DNA of 64,000 nucleotides from Clostridiales bacterium FE2011 (GCA_017569305.1 CP069418.1:496001-560000); one strand, 5' to 3'. Shown: positions 32,829 to 41,244, counted from the stretch's first letter. The notes: a model not told the origin generated them from the letters alone. Translations and numbers: made by a program.

Positions 32829-32909
32829 TGTAATATTTGTAATATTTTTCTTTTGCGTGTAATTATTTTGTAATATTCTGTTTACATTTTGGAAATAATG
32901 TGATATCCT
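32829..32909 (+). promoter_or_regulatory. Promoter of the peptidoglycan-binding gene with repeated TGTAATATT motifs
   Basis: TTTACA (32881-32886), a 17-base spacer and TATCCT (32904-32909) form a promoter. Upstream are three copies of TGTAATATT (starting 32829, 32838 and 32869) and a near copy TGTAATTAT at 32858. The first two are in direct tandem with a 9-base period. They look like regulator sites, or simply AT-rich UP-element DNA. Confidence 0.55.
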
Positions 32910-32951
32910 CTCATTGTAAAAAACTGCCAATTCTGAAGGAGGGAACGCAGA

Positions 32952-33614
32952 ATGATGAAAAAACAGCTTATCAGCCTGTTTCTGATTTTTGTGCTTCTGC
33001 TTTCTGTCTGTACCGTTTCCTACGCTGTGAAACCCGCCACCCTTTCCCTCAACTCCACAGGTGACAATGTGAAGTCCCTGCAGAAATCCCTGATTTCCCT
33101 GGGATACCTGAAAGGAAAGGCGGACGGTGTATTCGGATCCAAAACAGAGGAAGCCGTCAAAAAGTTCCAGAAAGCAAACGACCTGACCGTGGACGGCCTC
33201 GCCGGCGCGGATACGCAGGGCGCACTCAAAGCAGTGCTGAAAAAGAAGAACAATGCTTCCACCTCAAAACAGGTCACTCCGAAAACCACTGAGAAGTTTC
33301 CGACTGTGCTGAAATCGATCCTGCCGGAGATTGCAGCCGGCGCACGGGATCCGGTGTTCGGCGGAGACTACTCCACCCTGTGCAACGGTTCTGTCGGCAA
33401 CCGGGTAAAGACCGTCCAGACCATCCTGATCGCCATGGGTTACCTGGGCGGCTCCGCTGACGGCATTTACGGCACCAATACAGAAAACGCCGTCCGCAAA
33501 TATCAGGAGGCTTCCGGCTTGAGTTCCACGGACGGCATTGCCGGGCCCCTGACGCTGGCCAATCTGTACCTGTACGCCACCAGTCCGGAATCCGGGCTCA
33601 GCCAATATAAGTGA
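32952..33614 (+). CDS. Secreted protein with two peptidoglycan-binding domains
   Basis: A 220-residue exported protein. The signal peptide covers residues 1-25 (LISLFLIFVLLLSVCTVSYA). Two PG_binding_1 domains follow: residues 33-95 (LQKSLISLGYLKGKADGVFG, then TEEAVKKFQKANDLTVDGLA) and 140-210 (VQTILIAMGYLGGSADGIYG, then TENAVRKYQEASGL). A Lys/Thr/Ser linker joins them. There is no catalytic domain, so it probably decorates or organises the cell wall. AAGGAGGG precedes two adjacent ATGs; either could start. It is a single-gene unit with its own promoter and terminator. Confidence 0.9.
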   Translation: MMKKQLISLFLIFVLLLSVCTVSYAVKPATLSLNSTGDNVKSLQKSLISLGYLKGKADGVFGSKTEEAVKKFQKANDLTVDGLAGADTQGALKAVLKKKNNASTSKQVTPKTTEKFPTVLKSILPEIAAGARDPVFGGDYSTLCNGSVGNRVKTVQTILIAMGYLGGSADGIYGTNTENAVRKYQEASGLSSTDGIAGPLTLANLYLYATSPESGLSQYK

Positions 33615-33643
33615 TCCACCTTCCTTCCATATTTTTCCCCTTT

Positions 33644-33679
33644 TCGCACGGGCAGCATACGTCCGTGCGATCTTTTTTT
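33644..33679 (+). terminator. Terminator of the peptidoglycan-binding gene
   Basis: TCGCACGG and CCGTGCGA form an 8-bp stem with an 11-base loop, followed by TCTTTTTTT. It lies 10 bases before the next promoter. Confidence 0.88.
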
Positions 33680-33689
33680 GATTAAGGTA

Positions 33690-33732
33690 TTGACAGGCAG
33701 TGTATCATAGTGTACTATCTACATCGTACACT
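33690..33732 (+). promoter_or_regulatory. Promoter and YtrA-type operator of the GntR-ABC operon
   Basis: TTGACA (33690-33695), 17-base spacer, TACTAT (33713-33718). The palindrome AGTGTAC-N10-GTACACT (33709-33732) overlaps the -10, and an extra AGTGTA half-site lies at 33699. This closely matches the AGTGTA...TACACT site known for YtrA-type GntR repressors, so autorepression of the operon is likely. Confidence 0.8.
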
Positions 33733-33756
33733 AAGTCACTGCAAAGGAGGATGGCT

Positions 33757-34122
33757 ATGGACTTTGATCCCATGAGCCCCATCTGGCTGCAGGTTGTCAA
33801 CCGGATCAAGGGTTCGGTCGTTACCGGTGCGATCGGCCCGGGGGAAAAACTGCCCGGCGGAAGAGACCTGGCCATGCAGTTTTCCATCAACCCGAATACA
33901 GCGGCAAGAGTTTATCAGGAGCTGGAGCGTGAAGGGCTCTGTGAAACCCGCCGCGGCATGGGAACCTATGTCACGGAAAACAGGGAAACCATCTCAACCC
34001 TCCGCACGCAGATGGCCTCGGAAGCGGCGGATCGCTTTCTCCGGGACCTGAGTGCGCTGGGAATGGATCGTGATGACGCGGTCCGGCTTCTGAATGAAAG
34101 GAAGGATACAGATCATGCTTGA
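33757..34122 (+). CDS. YtrA-subfamily GntR transcriptional regulator
   Basis: A 121-residue repressor. The start MDFDPMSPIW is chosen for spacing to AAAGGAGG; an ATG two codons earlier touches that site. Residues 8-75 form the GntR winged helix (PIWLQVVNRIKGSVVTGAIG, then MQFSINPNTAARVYQELERE). Only a short helical tail follows, which marks the YtrA subfamily. These repressors usually control adjacent ABC transporters in response to cell-wall-active compounds. It overlaps the ATPase start by eight bases, and its operator is seen at 33709. Confidence 0.93.
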   Translation: MDFDPMSPIWLQVVNRIKGSVVTGAIGPGEKLPGGRDLAMQFSINPNTAARVYQELEREGLCETRRGMGTYVTENRETISTLRTQMASEAADRFLRDLSALGMDRDDAVRLLNERKDTDHA

Positions 34123-34819
34123 GAGCAAGGAACTGACCAAGAAATACGGTGCCAAAACCGCCGTTGACTGTGTGTCTTTGTCCATGGAGCCCGGGCATAT
34201 TTACGCAATGCTGGGGCCGAACGGCAGCGGCAAAACCACCTGGATGAAGATGGCGGCGGGCCTGGTAAAGCCCACTTCCGGCACAGTCCTTTTCAACGGA
34301 ACACCCGTTGGAATCGAAAGCCGCAAAGACGTTGCCTATATGTCCACGGAACCTTATTTCTATGACTGGATGAACATTGAAGACGCCGGAAAATACTATC
34401 AGGATTTCTTTGAGGATTTCTCCATGGAGCGTTTCCTGCGTATGCTTCATGATATGGGCCTGAATGAAAAGGATAAAATCCGCACCCTCTCCAGCGGTAT
34501 GGTGGCCAAGATGAAAATTGCCCTGACCCTGGCCAGGGATGCGAAGGTTTATATGCTGGACGAACCCTTCAACGGCATTGACCTGCTTGCCCGGGACGAA
34601 ATCCGTCCTGCGATTCTCAGTGCAGCTGTCCCGGAAAAGCTGCTGCTCCTGTCCAGCCATCTGGTGGAGGAAATGGAAGCAATCGCGGACCGGGCGGTGT
34701 TCATCAGCAACGGCCATCTGGTTGAAGTCAGGGACCTGGAAGAAATGCGGGAAGTGGATGGCGTCTCCATGGCGGACCGCTACCGTGCGATCTTCGGTCA
34801 CGGGGAGGTGCAGGCATAA
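34115..34819 (+). CDS. ABC transporter ATP-binding protein
   Basis: A 234-residue ATPase. The start MLESKELTKKYG lies within the end of the GntR gene; AAGGAAGGA precedes it. Walker A is GPNGSGKTT, the signature is LSSGMVAKMKIAL (a variant of LSGGQ), Walker B is VYMLDEPF, and the switch His is in LLLSSHLVEEME. The order regulator-ATPase-permease with YtrA-type control suggests an exporter-like or sensing ABC system responding to envelope-active compounds. The ATPase stop and permease start overlap (TAATG). Confidence 0.94.
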   Translation: MLESKELTKKYGAKTAVDCVSLSMEPGHIYAMLGPNGSGKTTWMKMAAGLVKPTSGTVLFNGTPVGIESRKDVAYMSTEPYFYDWMNIEDAGKYYQDFFEDFSMERFLRMLHDMGLNEKDKIRTLSSGMVAKMKIALTLARDAKVYMLDEPFNGIDLLARDEIRPAILSAAVPEKLLLLSSHLVEEMEAIADRAVFISNGHLVEVRDLEEMREVDGVSMADRYRAIFGHGEVQA

Positions 34820-35541
34820 TGCTTCGGCTTTTGAAATATGAATTCAGGAAAACCCTCTTTCCGAAAATGGTTCTCCTCGCGCTGCTCGTCATTTTTGAAG
34901 GCATCTTCCTCTATGGATACTGGACCGGCAACGACTCAACCACCACCCTGGGTCTGTCCCTGTTCCTGTTCACCTTCCTCTGCGGCCTGCTGGCGATCGG
35001 CATCATCAGCCTGGTTACCCTGCACAAGGATATGAACACCCGCCAGGGCTACATGCTGTTCATGACGCCCAACAGCACCTACCGCATTCTCGGCGCCAAA
35101 GTGGCGGAAAACGGCCTTTCCATGCTGGGTATCGGTGCCGTTGGGCTGGCGCTCTGCCTCCTGGATTTCTCCCTCATCAAGCAGGAACTGAAGTTTATCA
35201 CCACATTCCTGGAGAATTTCGGAATCGGTCTCACCCCTACGTTCCCTCACCTGGCCGCACTGCTCGCCTATATAATCTGCAGCATCCTGTGCAGTGTGAC
35301 CACCGCCTACCTTGCGGATGTGATATCTTCTTCCCTGCTAAACGGGCAAAAAGGCAACATGGTCATCACCTTTGCCCTGTTCGCGCTGCTCAACTTCGGC
35401 ATTCAGAAGATTATGGGCCTTGTGCCCTCTTCCCTGGGGATTGTTACGGTGTTCCTGCTTCAGTCTGCTATCGCGCTGGTCCTCGCCACTGTGATGTATA
35501 TCATCACAGCCCGGCTGATGGACCGGTACCTGAGTGTTTAA
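34819..35541 (+). CDS. ABC transporter permease
   Basis: A 240-residue membrane protein with six hydrophobic helices (about 17-37, 45-70, 100-122, 142-165, 178-200, 208-232) and an ABC2-type start (MLRLLKYEFRKTLFPKMVLL). The loop TLHKDMNTRQGYMLFMTPNS with its Lys/Arg and Pro pattern is typical of ABC-2 permeases of GntR-linked operons. It pairs with the upstream ATPase. The operon ends at the strong terminator at 35561. Confidence 0.88.
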   Translation: MLRLLKYEFRKTLFPKMVLLALLVIFEGIFLYGYWTGNDSTTTLGLSLFLFTFLCGLLAIGIISLVTLHKDMNTRQGYMLFMTPNSTYRILGAKVAENGLSMLGIGAVGLALCLLDFSLIKQELKFITTFLENFGIGLTPTFPHLAALLAYIICSILCSVTTAYLADVISSSLLNGQKGNMVITFALFALLNFGIQKIMGLVPSSLGIVTVFLLQSAIALVLATVMYIITARLMDRYLSV

Positions 35542-35560
35542 TCTCATTCTGCAGAACAGC

Positions 35561-35591
35561 AGAGGGTGCGCTTCATGCGCACCCTCTTTTT
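35561..35591. terminator. Terminator between the ABC operon and the GNAT pair
   Basis: AGAGGGTGCGC and GCGCACCCTCT form an 11-bp stem with a TTCAT loop, followed by TTTTTC. Convergent genes end on both sides. Confidence 0.93.
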
Positions 35592-35598
35592 CATACTT

Positions 35599-36429
35599 TT
35601 ATGCTTCCGGAATGTTCCAGAAGGCGGAAACCGTATTCCGTCCCTCCGTTTTCGTAAAACCCATGGATTCATACAGCCGGACAGCCGAAGCATTGTCCGT
35701 ATTCACGTCCAGCTCCATACCGCCGGATTCGTTCATTTCAATGGCTTTTGCAAGCAGTTTCCTGCCCCATCCTTTGCCGCGGCATTCTTCCGCCACCAGT
35801 ATGTCCCACACATAATTGGGGCTCTTTGGCCAGGTCACGTCTATGTATCCGACCACCCGCTGATCCTCCACGGCAACAAACACCCGGTAATAATCCGGTT
35901 CTTCAGCAATTCGCTCCCCGGTCCAGTACATATCCTTGTTATGAAGGGCAAAGTACTGCTCCTTCCTGGATTCGCTTAGCAGCTCAATTCCTTCGGTATC
36001 CACAGCCGGCGGATTTCCGGTTAGTCTCATGAACTGCTGTTCCGGATCAAGTTCCGCCCCTTTCCGTTTCAGCAGGTCTGTCAGCAGGTCATTGGCCGGG
36101 TTGAATACAAAATCCGCCTCAAATCCCGGAAAACATTCCTGCAGGTATTCTGCCATAACTTCGTATGCTTCTCCGGAGCGGGAAAAGCCGGCCAGCATTT
36201 CCATGTACCGGTCATCCTTCAGGACGCTGAAAACGAACAGCCCCTGCTGTACCCCGTCTTCCAGGATACCCAGCACCAGCTTTTCAGGATCATCCACCGC
36301 CCGGATGATTTTATTTTCATACGCTTCCGGCGTAGCAATTGTAGGATTGGCAAACCGCGGATCACTGTTGACTTCCTTAATAAAGTCGTTCCAGGATTCC
36401 AGGTTTTTGATTGTTTCTGTCTGCATCAT
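35599..36429 (-). CDS. GNAT-family acetyltransferase, two-domain, intact copy
   Basis: A 276-residue protein. The N-terminal half (1-130) is a degenerate GNAT-like domain, and the C-terminal half (about 140-276) is a standard GNAT fold: strand VVGYIDVTWP, then WDILVAEECRGKGWGRKLLA with the acetyl-CoA loop RGKGWG, and ELDVNTDNASAVRLYESMGF. The acceptor is unknown. It lies next to a paralogue (36448-37272) of the same architecture sharing the opening ...IKDLEPW/IKNLESW...DFI and NSDP motifs. Both are on the minus strand and probably co-transcribed. Confidence 0.9.
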   Translation of the reverse strand: MMQTETIKNLESWNDFIKEVNSDPRFANPTIATPEAYENKIIRAVDDPEKLVLGILEDGVQQGLFVFSVLKDDRYMEMLAGFSRSGEAYEVMAEYLQECFPGFEADFVFNPANDLLTDLLKRKGAELDPEQQFMRLTGNPPAVDTEGIELLSESRKEQYFALHNKDMYWTGERIAEEPDYYRVFVAVEDQRVVGYIDVTWPKSPNYVWDILVAEECRGKGWGRKLLAKAIEMNESGGMELDVNTDNASAVRLYESMGFTKTEGRNTVSAFWNIPEA

Positions 36430-36447
36430 AATTCTCTTCTTCTCTGA

Positions 36448-37272
36448 TTATTTCTTAGCCGGCAGGATCCATGTCACCGTAGCATAACGCTGCTCCGGTA
36501 CTTTTTCAAAACCAACGGATTCGAACAGGTTCACCTCCGCGGTATCTTCGTTCGCCAGCACTATCATTCCATTGGGCCGGTTCATCTCCAGTGCCTTCGC
36601 AAGGAGTTTCCGGCTCCATTCCGTTTCCCGGGCAGGATCCTTCACCTGCAGGTTATAAACCTCATTTTCACCCATCTTGCAGGTCACGTCCAGATAGCCT
36701 GCCACGGATCCGTTTTCAACGCCAATGAACACGCGGAACTTGTCCGCTTCGATTACTTTGTCCCCGGTCCAGAACACGTCCCGGGTATGCATAGTAAGGT
36801 ACTGTTCATGATAGCGTTCGGAAAGCACTTCCACACCCTCGGTATCGATGGCGGGGCAGTTGCCGGAAAACACCATCCTGACCTGTACAGGATCAAACGC
36901 TGCGCCCTTCCGGATCAGCAAGTCCGTCAGCAGGCGGTTATCCGGGTTGAATACGAAATCTGCCTGATAACCGGCGTACTCCTCCTGCATATATTCAATC
37001 ACTGCTTCATAAGCTTCCGCACTGCGGCAGACGTTCACCTTCATCTCAACATTCTGGTCATCCGGACTGACAATGAATACGAACAGTCCTGCCGGCTCGT
37101 CATCCTGAAACACTCCAATCACGGTCTGTCCCGGGCGGTTCACTGCCATCAGCAGGTTGCGTTCAAAGTAATAAGGTGTGCAGATACACGGGCTGGCCAA
37201 CTCCGGATCGCTGTTTACTTCCCGGATAAAATCCATCCAGGGCTCCAGGTCTTTTATTATCTCTACACGCAT
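36448..37272 (-). CDS. GNAT-family paralogue with degenerate acetyl-CoA loop
   Basis: A 274-residue duplicate of its downstream neighbour, with the same two-domain plan. It begins MRVEIIKDLEPWMDFIREVN against METIKNLESWNDFIKEVN-like residues there. The decisive loop differs: where the neighbour has CRGKGWGRKLLAKA, this one has ARETEWSRKLLAKA, losing both glycines of the acetyl-CoA pyrophosphate loop. The fold otherwise seems intact (NLFESVGFEKV). It may have lost catalysis or serve as a binding protein. It is upstream in a two-gene unit. Confidence 0.85.
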   Translation of the reverse strand: MRVEIIKDLEPWMDFIREVNSDPELASPCICTPYYFERNLLMAVNRPGQTVIGVFQDDEPAGLFVFIVSPDDQNVEMKVNVCRSAEAYEAVIEYMQEEYAGYQADFVFNPDNRLLTDLLIRKGAAFDPVQVRMVFSGNCPAIDTEGVEVLSERYHEQYLTMHTRDVFWTGDKVIEADKFRVFIGVENGSVAGYLDVTCKMGENEVYNLQVKDPARETEWSRKLLAKALEMNRPNGMIVLANEDTAEVNLFESVGFEKVPEQRYATVTWILPAKK

Positions 37273-37438
37273 GGAGATAACTCCGTTTCATCAGATTGTC
37301 AGAGCTGATTCTAACATATACCTTCTGCCTTGTCATGCAAAATCCACGTTACCTCTTGTCCTTTGGGGCACGGTATAGTAAACTGACGCGAACCCTTTTT
37401 TGAATGAATATCAAGGACGGAAAAGAGCGTAAGAACCG

Positions 37439-38323
37439 ATGTGTAAACCGGATGAAGCCGGAAAGAACCGGCGGGCTGTACTGTTTGTCTTCCTGGCCTC
37501 CGTGTGCTTCAGCACAGGCGGCCTGTTCATCAAGCTTGTTCCCTGGTCCGCACTGGCCATCAACGGTGCCCGGAACCTGATCGGCGCCGCCGTCATCGGC
37601 CTTTACCTGCTGGTCACCCACCGCCGGATTGTCTTCAACCGCCGGGTGCTGATCGGCGCCCTTTCCATGATCGGCGTAACCACGCTTTTCGCCATTGCCA
37701 ATAAACTGACCACAGCCGCCAACACCATTGTCCTGCAGTTCACCGCACCGGTATTCGTCATCCTGTTTATGGCCCTGCTCTACCGGCAGAAGCCCGGTCG
37801 GGTGGATCTCATCACCTGCTTCCTGGTCCTGCTTGGCGTGGTGCTGTTCTTTGTGGACGGCATCCAGGCCGGCAACCTGACCGGCAACATCGTCGCAATC
37901 CTGTCCGGCGTCTGCTATGCCGGTGTGTTCATGATGAATACCGGCAAGGACGCGGATGCCATCTCCTCCTGCTTCCTTGGCCAGCTGACCGCCGGCCTTG
38001 TGATGACACCCTTGTGCTTTGGAGAAACAGACTTCTCCCTGCCGACCCTGGCAGCCATCGTAGCCCTGGGTGTTGTACAGGTGGGAGGCGCCTACATTCT
38101 CTTCTCCATTGGCATTCAGCGCACCCCTGCCGTCACCGCCAGCCTGATCACCGGCATGGAGCCTATTATGAATCCCTTGCTTGTTGCTGCCTTCTATGGA
38201 GAGAAAGTCTCTGCCCTGGCAATCACCGGAGCCATCATCGTGGTTTGTTCCATCCTGGCCTATAATGTCTGGCTGGCCCGGCAAAAGAGCCCTGCGCCGA
38301 ACGTACAGGAGGCCTGTGAATGA
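37439..38323 (+). CDS. EamA/DMT-family transporter
   Basis: A 294-residue drug/metabolite-type transporter with ten predicted helices in two EamA repeats (AVLFVFLASVCFSTGGLFIK, WSALAINGARNLIGAAVIGL in the first; GNIVAILSGVCYAGVFMMN in the second; the end EPIMNPLLVAAFYGEK is characteristic). Substrates in this family range from amino acids to nucleotides; none is indicated here. The ribosome site is weak. The next gene begins inside its stop codon (ATGA). The gap at 37273-37438 shows no other clear element. Confidence 0.93.
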   Translation: MCKPDEAGKNRRAVLFVFLASVCFSTGGLFIKLVPWSALAINGARNLIGAAVIGLYLLVTHRRIVFNRRVLIGALSMIGVTTLFAIANKLTTAANTIVLQFTAPVFVILFMALLYRQKPGRVDLITCFLVLLGVVLFFVDGIQAGNLTGNIVAILSGVCYAGVFMMNTGKDADAISSCFLGQLTAGLVMTPLCFGETDFSLPTLAAIVALGVVQVGGAYILFSIGIQRTPAVTASLITGMEPIMNPLLVAAFYGEKVSALAITGAIIVVCSILAYNVWLARQKSPAPNVQEACE

Positions 38324-39432
38324 TATACAAAGAAAAGCAGTTTTCCTGTTATCTGTATGATCAGATGGATCAGGAGAATGAGGCCCTCCATCCGGACAAT
38401 CCGCGGAACTTCATGGATTCCCTGTCTCCGCTGATTTCAGCCATGGTTTCCCGGGAAGCCGGAACCGTTTTGTATGAAGATCTGGCCGGACAGTTCGGCA
38501 GTGAGTATATCGACCGTATGATCCGGTGCGGTGTCCTGCGACGGGAGGGGCAGCGTGTTTACCTGGACACACCCGTATTCCTTGAATCGGATGCTTCCGT
38601 GCTGGCGGATCACTTTGCCTCCGCCGCCGGCAAAATCACCGATCTCATCATGTCCTGCAGGCAGCCGCTTTATGAACTGGCCGGAAAGATAAACAACGGT
38701 TTTTCTCCGGAACGGAACCTGTATCACCTGCTCTGCGGCTGGAGTATGGACGGCGCCATGATCGACAGGCTCATTCAGGAAGATATCATCTCCGAGGGAC
38801 GGTCCCACCCCACTGGCCTGGATTACCTGCTGATCCTCTATGAAAAAAGCCCTGCCCTGGATGCTTTTTCAGACAGGCTGCTTTGTTCCTTCAACCGGTG
38901 CGTGCAGGAAGACTGCGCCCTTGAATCCTTTGGTGACGCGGACGGCAACCGTCTGGACTGCTTCCGTTATTTCCGCCTGAAGGAGCAGGGAAAGCTGACA
39001 CCCGCATTCGATTCCATCCATGAAGCCATGAAAGGTCTGTCCGCGTCGGACCTGACGCGGGCTGCCAGATCCCTGGCTTCCGGTCAGGAAGCGGATATCC
39101 GGGCAGTCCGTGCACTTGAAGCCTTTGGCTACGTACGGAACGGAAAGCCCTGTGTCCCCGTCTTCAGGCCGGAGCATGATGTTGTTTTTTATGCCATTGA
39201 GGAGCTGATCGAAAAGGTTCTGCTCAAACCTGTTGCCAATGTGTTTGAAGGCATGCGGGATCTGGGGATCACACCGTCCCTGCACAGGGTTCCCCTGAAG
39301 GAGACGGCTAATGAATGCTGGCACATCCTTTTCGGCAGCATCAATGAAGCCCTTGTGAAAAACGGATTTGTTTCCCCGCCCGAAGCCGGTGCCGGCGAAG
39401 GCCGTTATCTCCGGTGTATTGTGATCGGCTGA
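38320..39432 (+). CDS. Uncharacterised 370-residue cytoplasmic protein
   Basis: I do not recognise this protein. It is soluble and helix-rich and has no signal peptide. The N-terminal region reads MIYKEKQFSCYLYDQMDQEN, followed by segments resembling winged-helix packing (LYEDLAGQFGSEYIDRMIRC, GVLRREGQRVYLDTPVF). A second similar stretch occurs near residue 255 (DIRAVRALEAFGYVRNGKPC). It may be a regulator or adaptor. Its start overlaps the end of the EamA transporter gene by four bases, so the two are translationally coupled and may act together. Confidence 0.75.
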   Translation: MIYKEKQFSCYLYDQMDQENEALHPDNPRNFMDSLSPLISAMVSREAGTVLYEDLAGQFGSEYIDRMIRCGVLRREGQRVYLDTPVFLESDASVLADHFASAAGKITDLIMSCRQPLYELAGKINNGFSPERNLYHLLCGWSMDGAMIDRLIQEDIISEGRSHPTGLDYLLILYEKSPALDAFSDRLLCSFNRCVQEDCALESFGDADGNRLDCFRYFRLKEQGKLTPAFDSIHEAMKGLSASDLTRAARSLASGQEADIRAVRALEAFGYVRNGKPCVPVFRPEHDVVFYAIEELIEKVLLKPVANVFEGMRDLGITPSLHRVPLKETANECWHILFGSINEALVKNGFVSPPEAGAGEGRYLRCIVIG

Positions 39433-39469
39433 TTATTCTGGTTTTGATTATTTTCTCAGGAGGCGTCCC

Positions 39470-40228
39470 GTGACCCTGACTCCCTTATCTTTTCTGATCG
39501 TCTGTCCCCTGCTGTTCCTGGCCGGGTTTGTTGATTCCATCGGTGGCGGCGGCGGACTGATCTCGCTCCCGGCCTATCTGCTGGCCGGCCTGCCTGTTCA
39601 TCAGGCCATCGCGACCAACAAGCTGTCCTCCACCTGCGGCACCAGTCTGTCCACAGGGCGCTTCCTGCGTCACGGGCTCATCAACCTGAAGCTGGCCGTT
39701 CCGGCCGCCCTGGCAGCTTTCGCCGGCTCAACCCTGGGAGCGCAGCTTTCCCTGCTCGTCAGCGAGAATGTGATGAAGTATATCCTGTTTGCCGTCCTGC
39801 CTGTCGCGGCTTTCTTTGTGCTGAACCGGCATCTGTTCACAGACCGTGGCGGAGATGCGGTGGCGGACCGCCGGACCATGATCATCTGTGTTGCTGCCGC
39901 CCTCCTCATCGGCGCCTACGATGGCTTCTACGGTCCCGGAACCGGCACCTTCCTGATCATTGCCTTTACGGTTTTTGCCCGGATGTCCGTTTCCTCCGCC
40001 AACGCCCAGGCCAAGGTTATTAACCTCACCTCCAACATCACCTCCCTCGTGGTCTTCCTGCTGAACGGCCAGGTGGTATTCCTGCTCGGGCTTGCCGGGG
40101 CCCTTTGCAACATGGCCGGCAACTGGCTTGGCTCCGGCCTGGCGCTGAACAAGGGCACCAGAATCGTCCGCCCGGTTATCCTGGGTGTTCTGCTGCTCCT
40201 GTTCCTGAAGATCATCATCGGTTTCTGA
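39470..40228 (+). CDS. TauE/SafE-family anion exporter
   Basis: A 252-residue membrane protein of eight helices with two related halves, each with the family glycine motif: VDSIGGGGGLISLPAYLLAG near residue 25 and GAYDGFYGPGTGTFLI near residue 147. The family transports sulfite, sulfoacetate or similar organosulfur anions. The start is GTG, with AGGAGG 6 bases upstream. It lies downstream of the 370-residue gene and 15 bases before an AraC regulator, which may control it. Confidence 0.92.
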   Translation: MTLTPLSFLIVCPLLFLAGFVDSIGGGGGLISLPAYLLAGLPVHQAIATNKLSSTCGTSLSTGRFLRHGLINLKLAVPAALAAFAGSTLGAQLSLLVSENVMKYILFAVLPVAAFFVLNRHLFTDRGGDAVADRRTMIICVAAALLIGAYDGFYGPGTGTFLIIAFTVFARMSVSSANAQAKVINLTSNITSLVVFLLNGQVVFLLGLAGALCNMAGNWLGSGLALNKGTRIVRPVILGVLLLLFLKIIIGF

Positions 40229-40243
40229 TCCGGAGGCCGCTAT

Positions 40244-40891
40244 ATGGAAAAGCAATCCGAAGGCATCACTTACCGGAAGGCCAATGACCGGATGGAAATC
40301 GTCCGGTACCGGAACTGGACTAAATCCTATGCGCCCCATACCCACACTTCCCATCTGACTCTTGGATACGTGGAGGAAGGAAAAATCCGGCTTATTGTCA
40401 ATGACCAAAGCCGGATTTGCGAAAAAGGAGACAGCTTTCGGATTCCGCCGGACACCCTCCATGAGATCAATGCCGTGGACGGCAAGCCTTATTCCATGAT
40501 GGTACTCTGTATCCTCACAGAGCCGGAGAAAACAGATATGGATCTGCAGGAAATCCGCACCGCCCTCCTGGAGCAGCCGGAAAATCTGTATCTGATTCAG
40601 GAGATGGCTAAGGACGCCCACATCAGCCCATACTATATGATTCGCCGCTTCCGGAAGGCTTTCGGCCTGACCCCGCATCAGTTTCAGATCCAGTGCCGGG
40701 TAAGGAAAGCCCAGAAGCTGCTGGAAGAAGAAAAAAGCATCTCCCGGGTGACTTATGACACAGGTTTTTCCGATCAAAGCCACCTTGACAGATGCTTTCA
40801 CAAGCTGGTGGGACTGACTCCCGCCCAGTACCGGGACGCGGCCCGGGAAGAATCTCAGCAGAGTGCCGGGAAGAATTTGGCAAACAAATAA
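40244..40891 (+). CDS. AraC-family transcriptional regulator with cupin sensor
   Basis: A 215-residue regulator. Residues 15-100 form a cupin-like barrel (SYAPHTHTSHLTLGYVEEGK, CEKGDSFRIPPDTLHEINAV). Residues 112-205 carry two helix-turn-helix motifs (LIQEMAKDAHISPYYMIRRF, then GFSDQSHLDRCFHKLVGLTP). This is shorter than the usual 270-290 residues. It follows the TauE/SafE gene closely, suggesting control of that exporter. Its last 37 bases overlap the 3' end of the convergent cupin gene. Confidence 0.93.
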   Translation: MEKQSEGITYRKANDRMEIVRYRNWTKSYAPHTHTSHLTLGYVEEGKIRLIVNDQSRICEKGDSFRIPPDTLHEINAVDGKPYSMMVLCILTEPEKTDMDLQEIRTALLEQPENLYLIQEMAKDAHISPYYMIRRFRKAFGLTPHQFQIQCRVRKAQKLLEEEKSISRVTYDTGFSDQSHLDRCFHKLVGLTPAQYRDAAREESQQSAGKNLANK

Positions 40892-41244
40892 AGTCCCTGT
40901 GAGCCTGCCTGTACCTCATGGTGCACTTTTGCTGGCAGGATAGCAATCACACCCGGTGCATAGCGCTGGCTGTATCCGTCATTGACGCAGATGCCTTCTC
41001 CGGCAATCACTTCATGGGTTTCCAGCTGCGTTTCGTGGATATGATCGCCGATTTGCTTATACGGTGCGATCCGGACCAGGTGATAGCTGAATGTCCCGTC
41101 CGTATCTTTGGCAGTAATAATGTGTTTGAGTTCCACACCCTCGAACACGGGATGCGCGGACCAGGGAATCCGGTCAAAAGGAATGATCCGGTCCTCCTGG
41201 CACAGATGTCCGGCATTGAAGGCTTCAAAAGTTTCATGGTTCAT
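40855..41244 (-). CDS. Small cupin-fold protein
   Basis: A 129-residue single-domain cupin. The start at MNHETFEAF is set by AAGGAGG 8 bases upstream; the longer frame adds 25 unlikely residues. Metal-site motifs are seen: IGDHIHETQLETHEVIAGEG (motif 1: H-x-H...E...G) and PGVIAILPAKVHHEVQAG (motif 2 with His). Its substrate is unknown. Many such proteins are small metabolic epimerases or sensors. It converges on and overlaps the AraC gene, so the two transcripts share antisense ends. Confidence 0.88.
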   Translation of the reverse strand: MNHETFEAFNAGHLCQEDRIIPFDRIPWSAHPVFEGVELKHIITAKDTDGTFSYHLVRIAPYKQIGDHIHETQLETHEVIAGEGICVNDGYSQRYAPGVIAILPAKVHHEVQAGSQGLYLFAKFFPALC

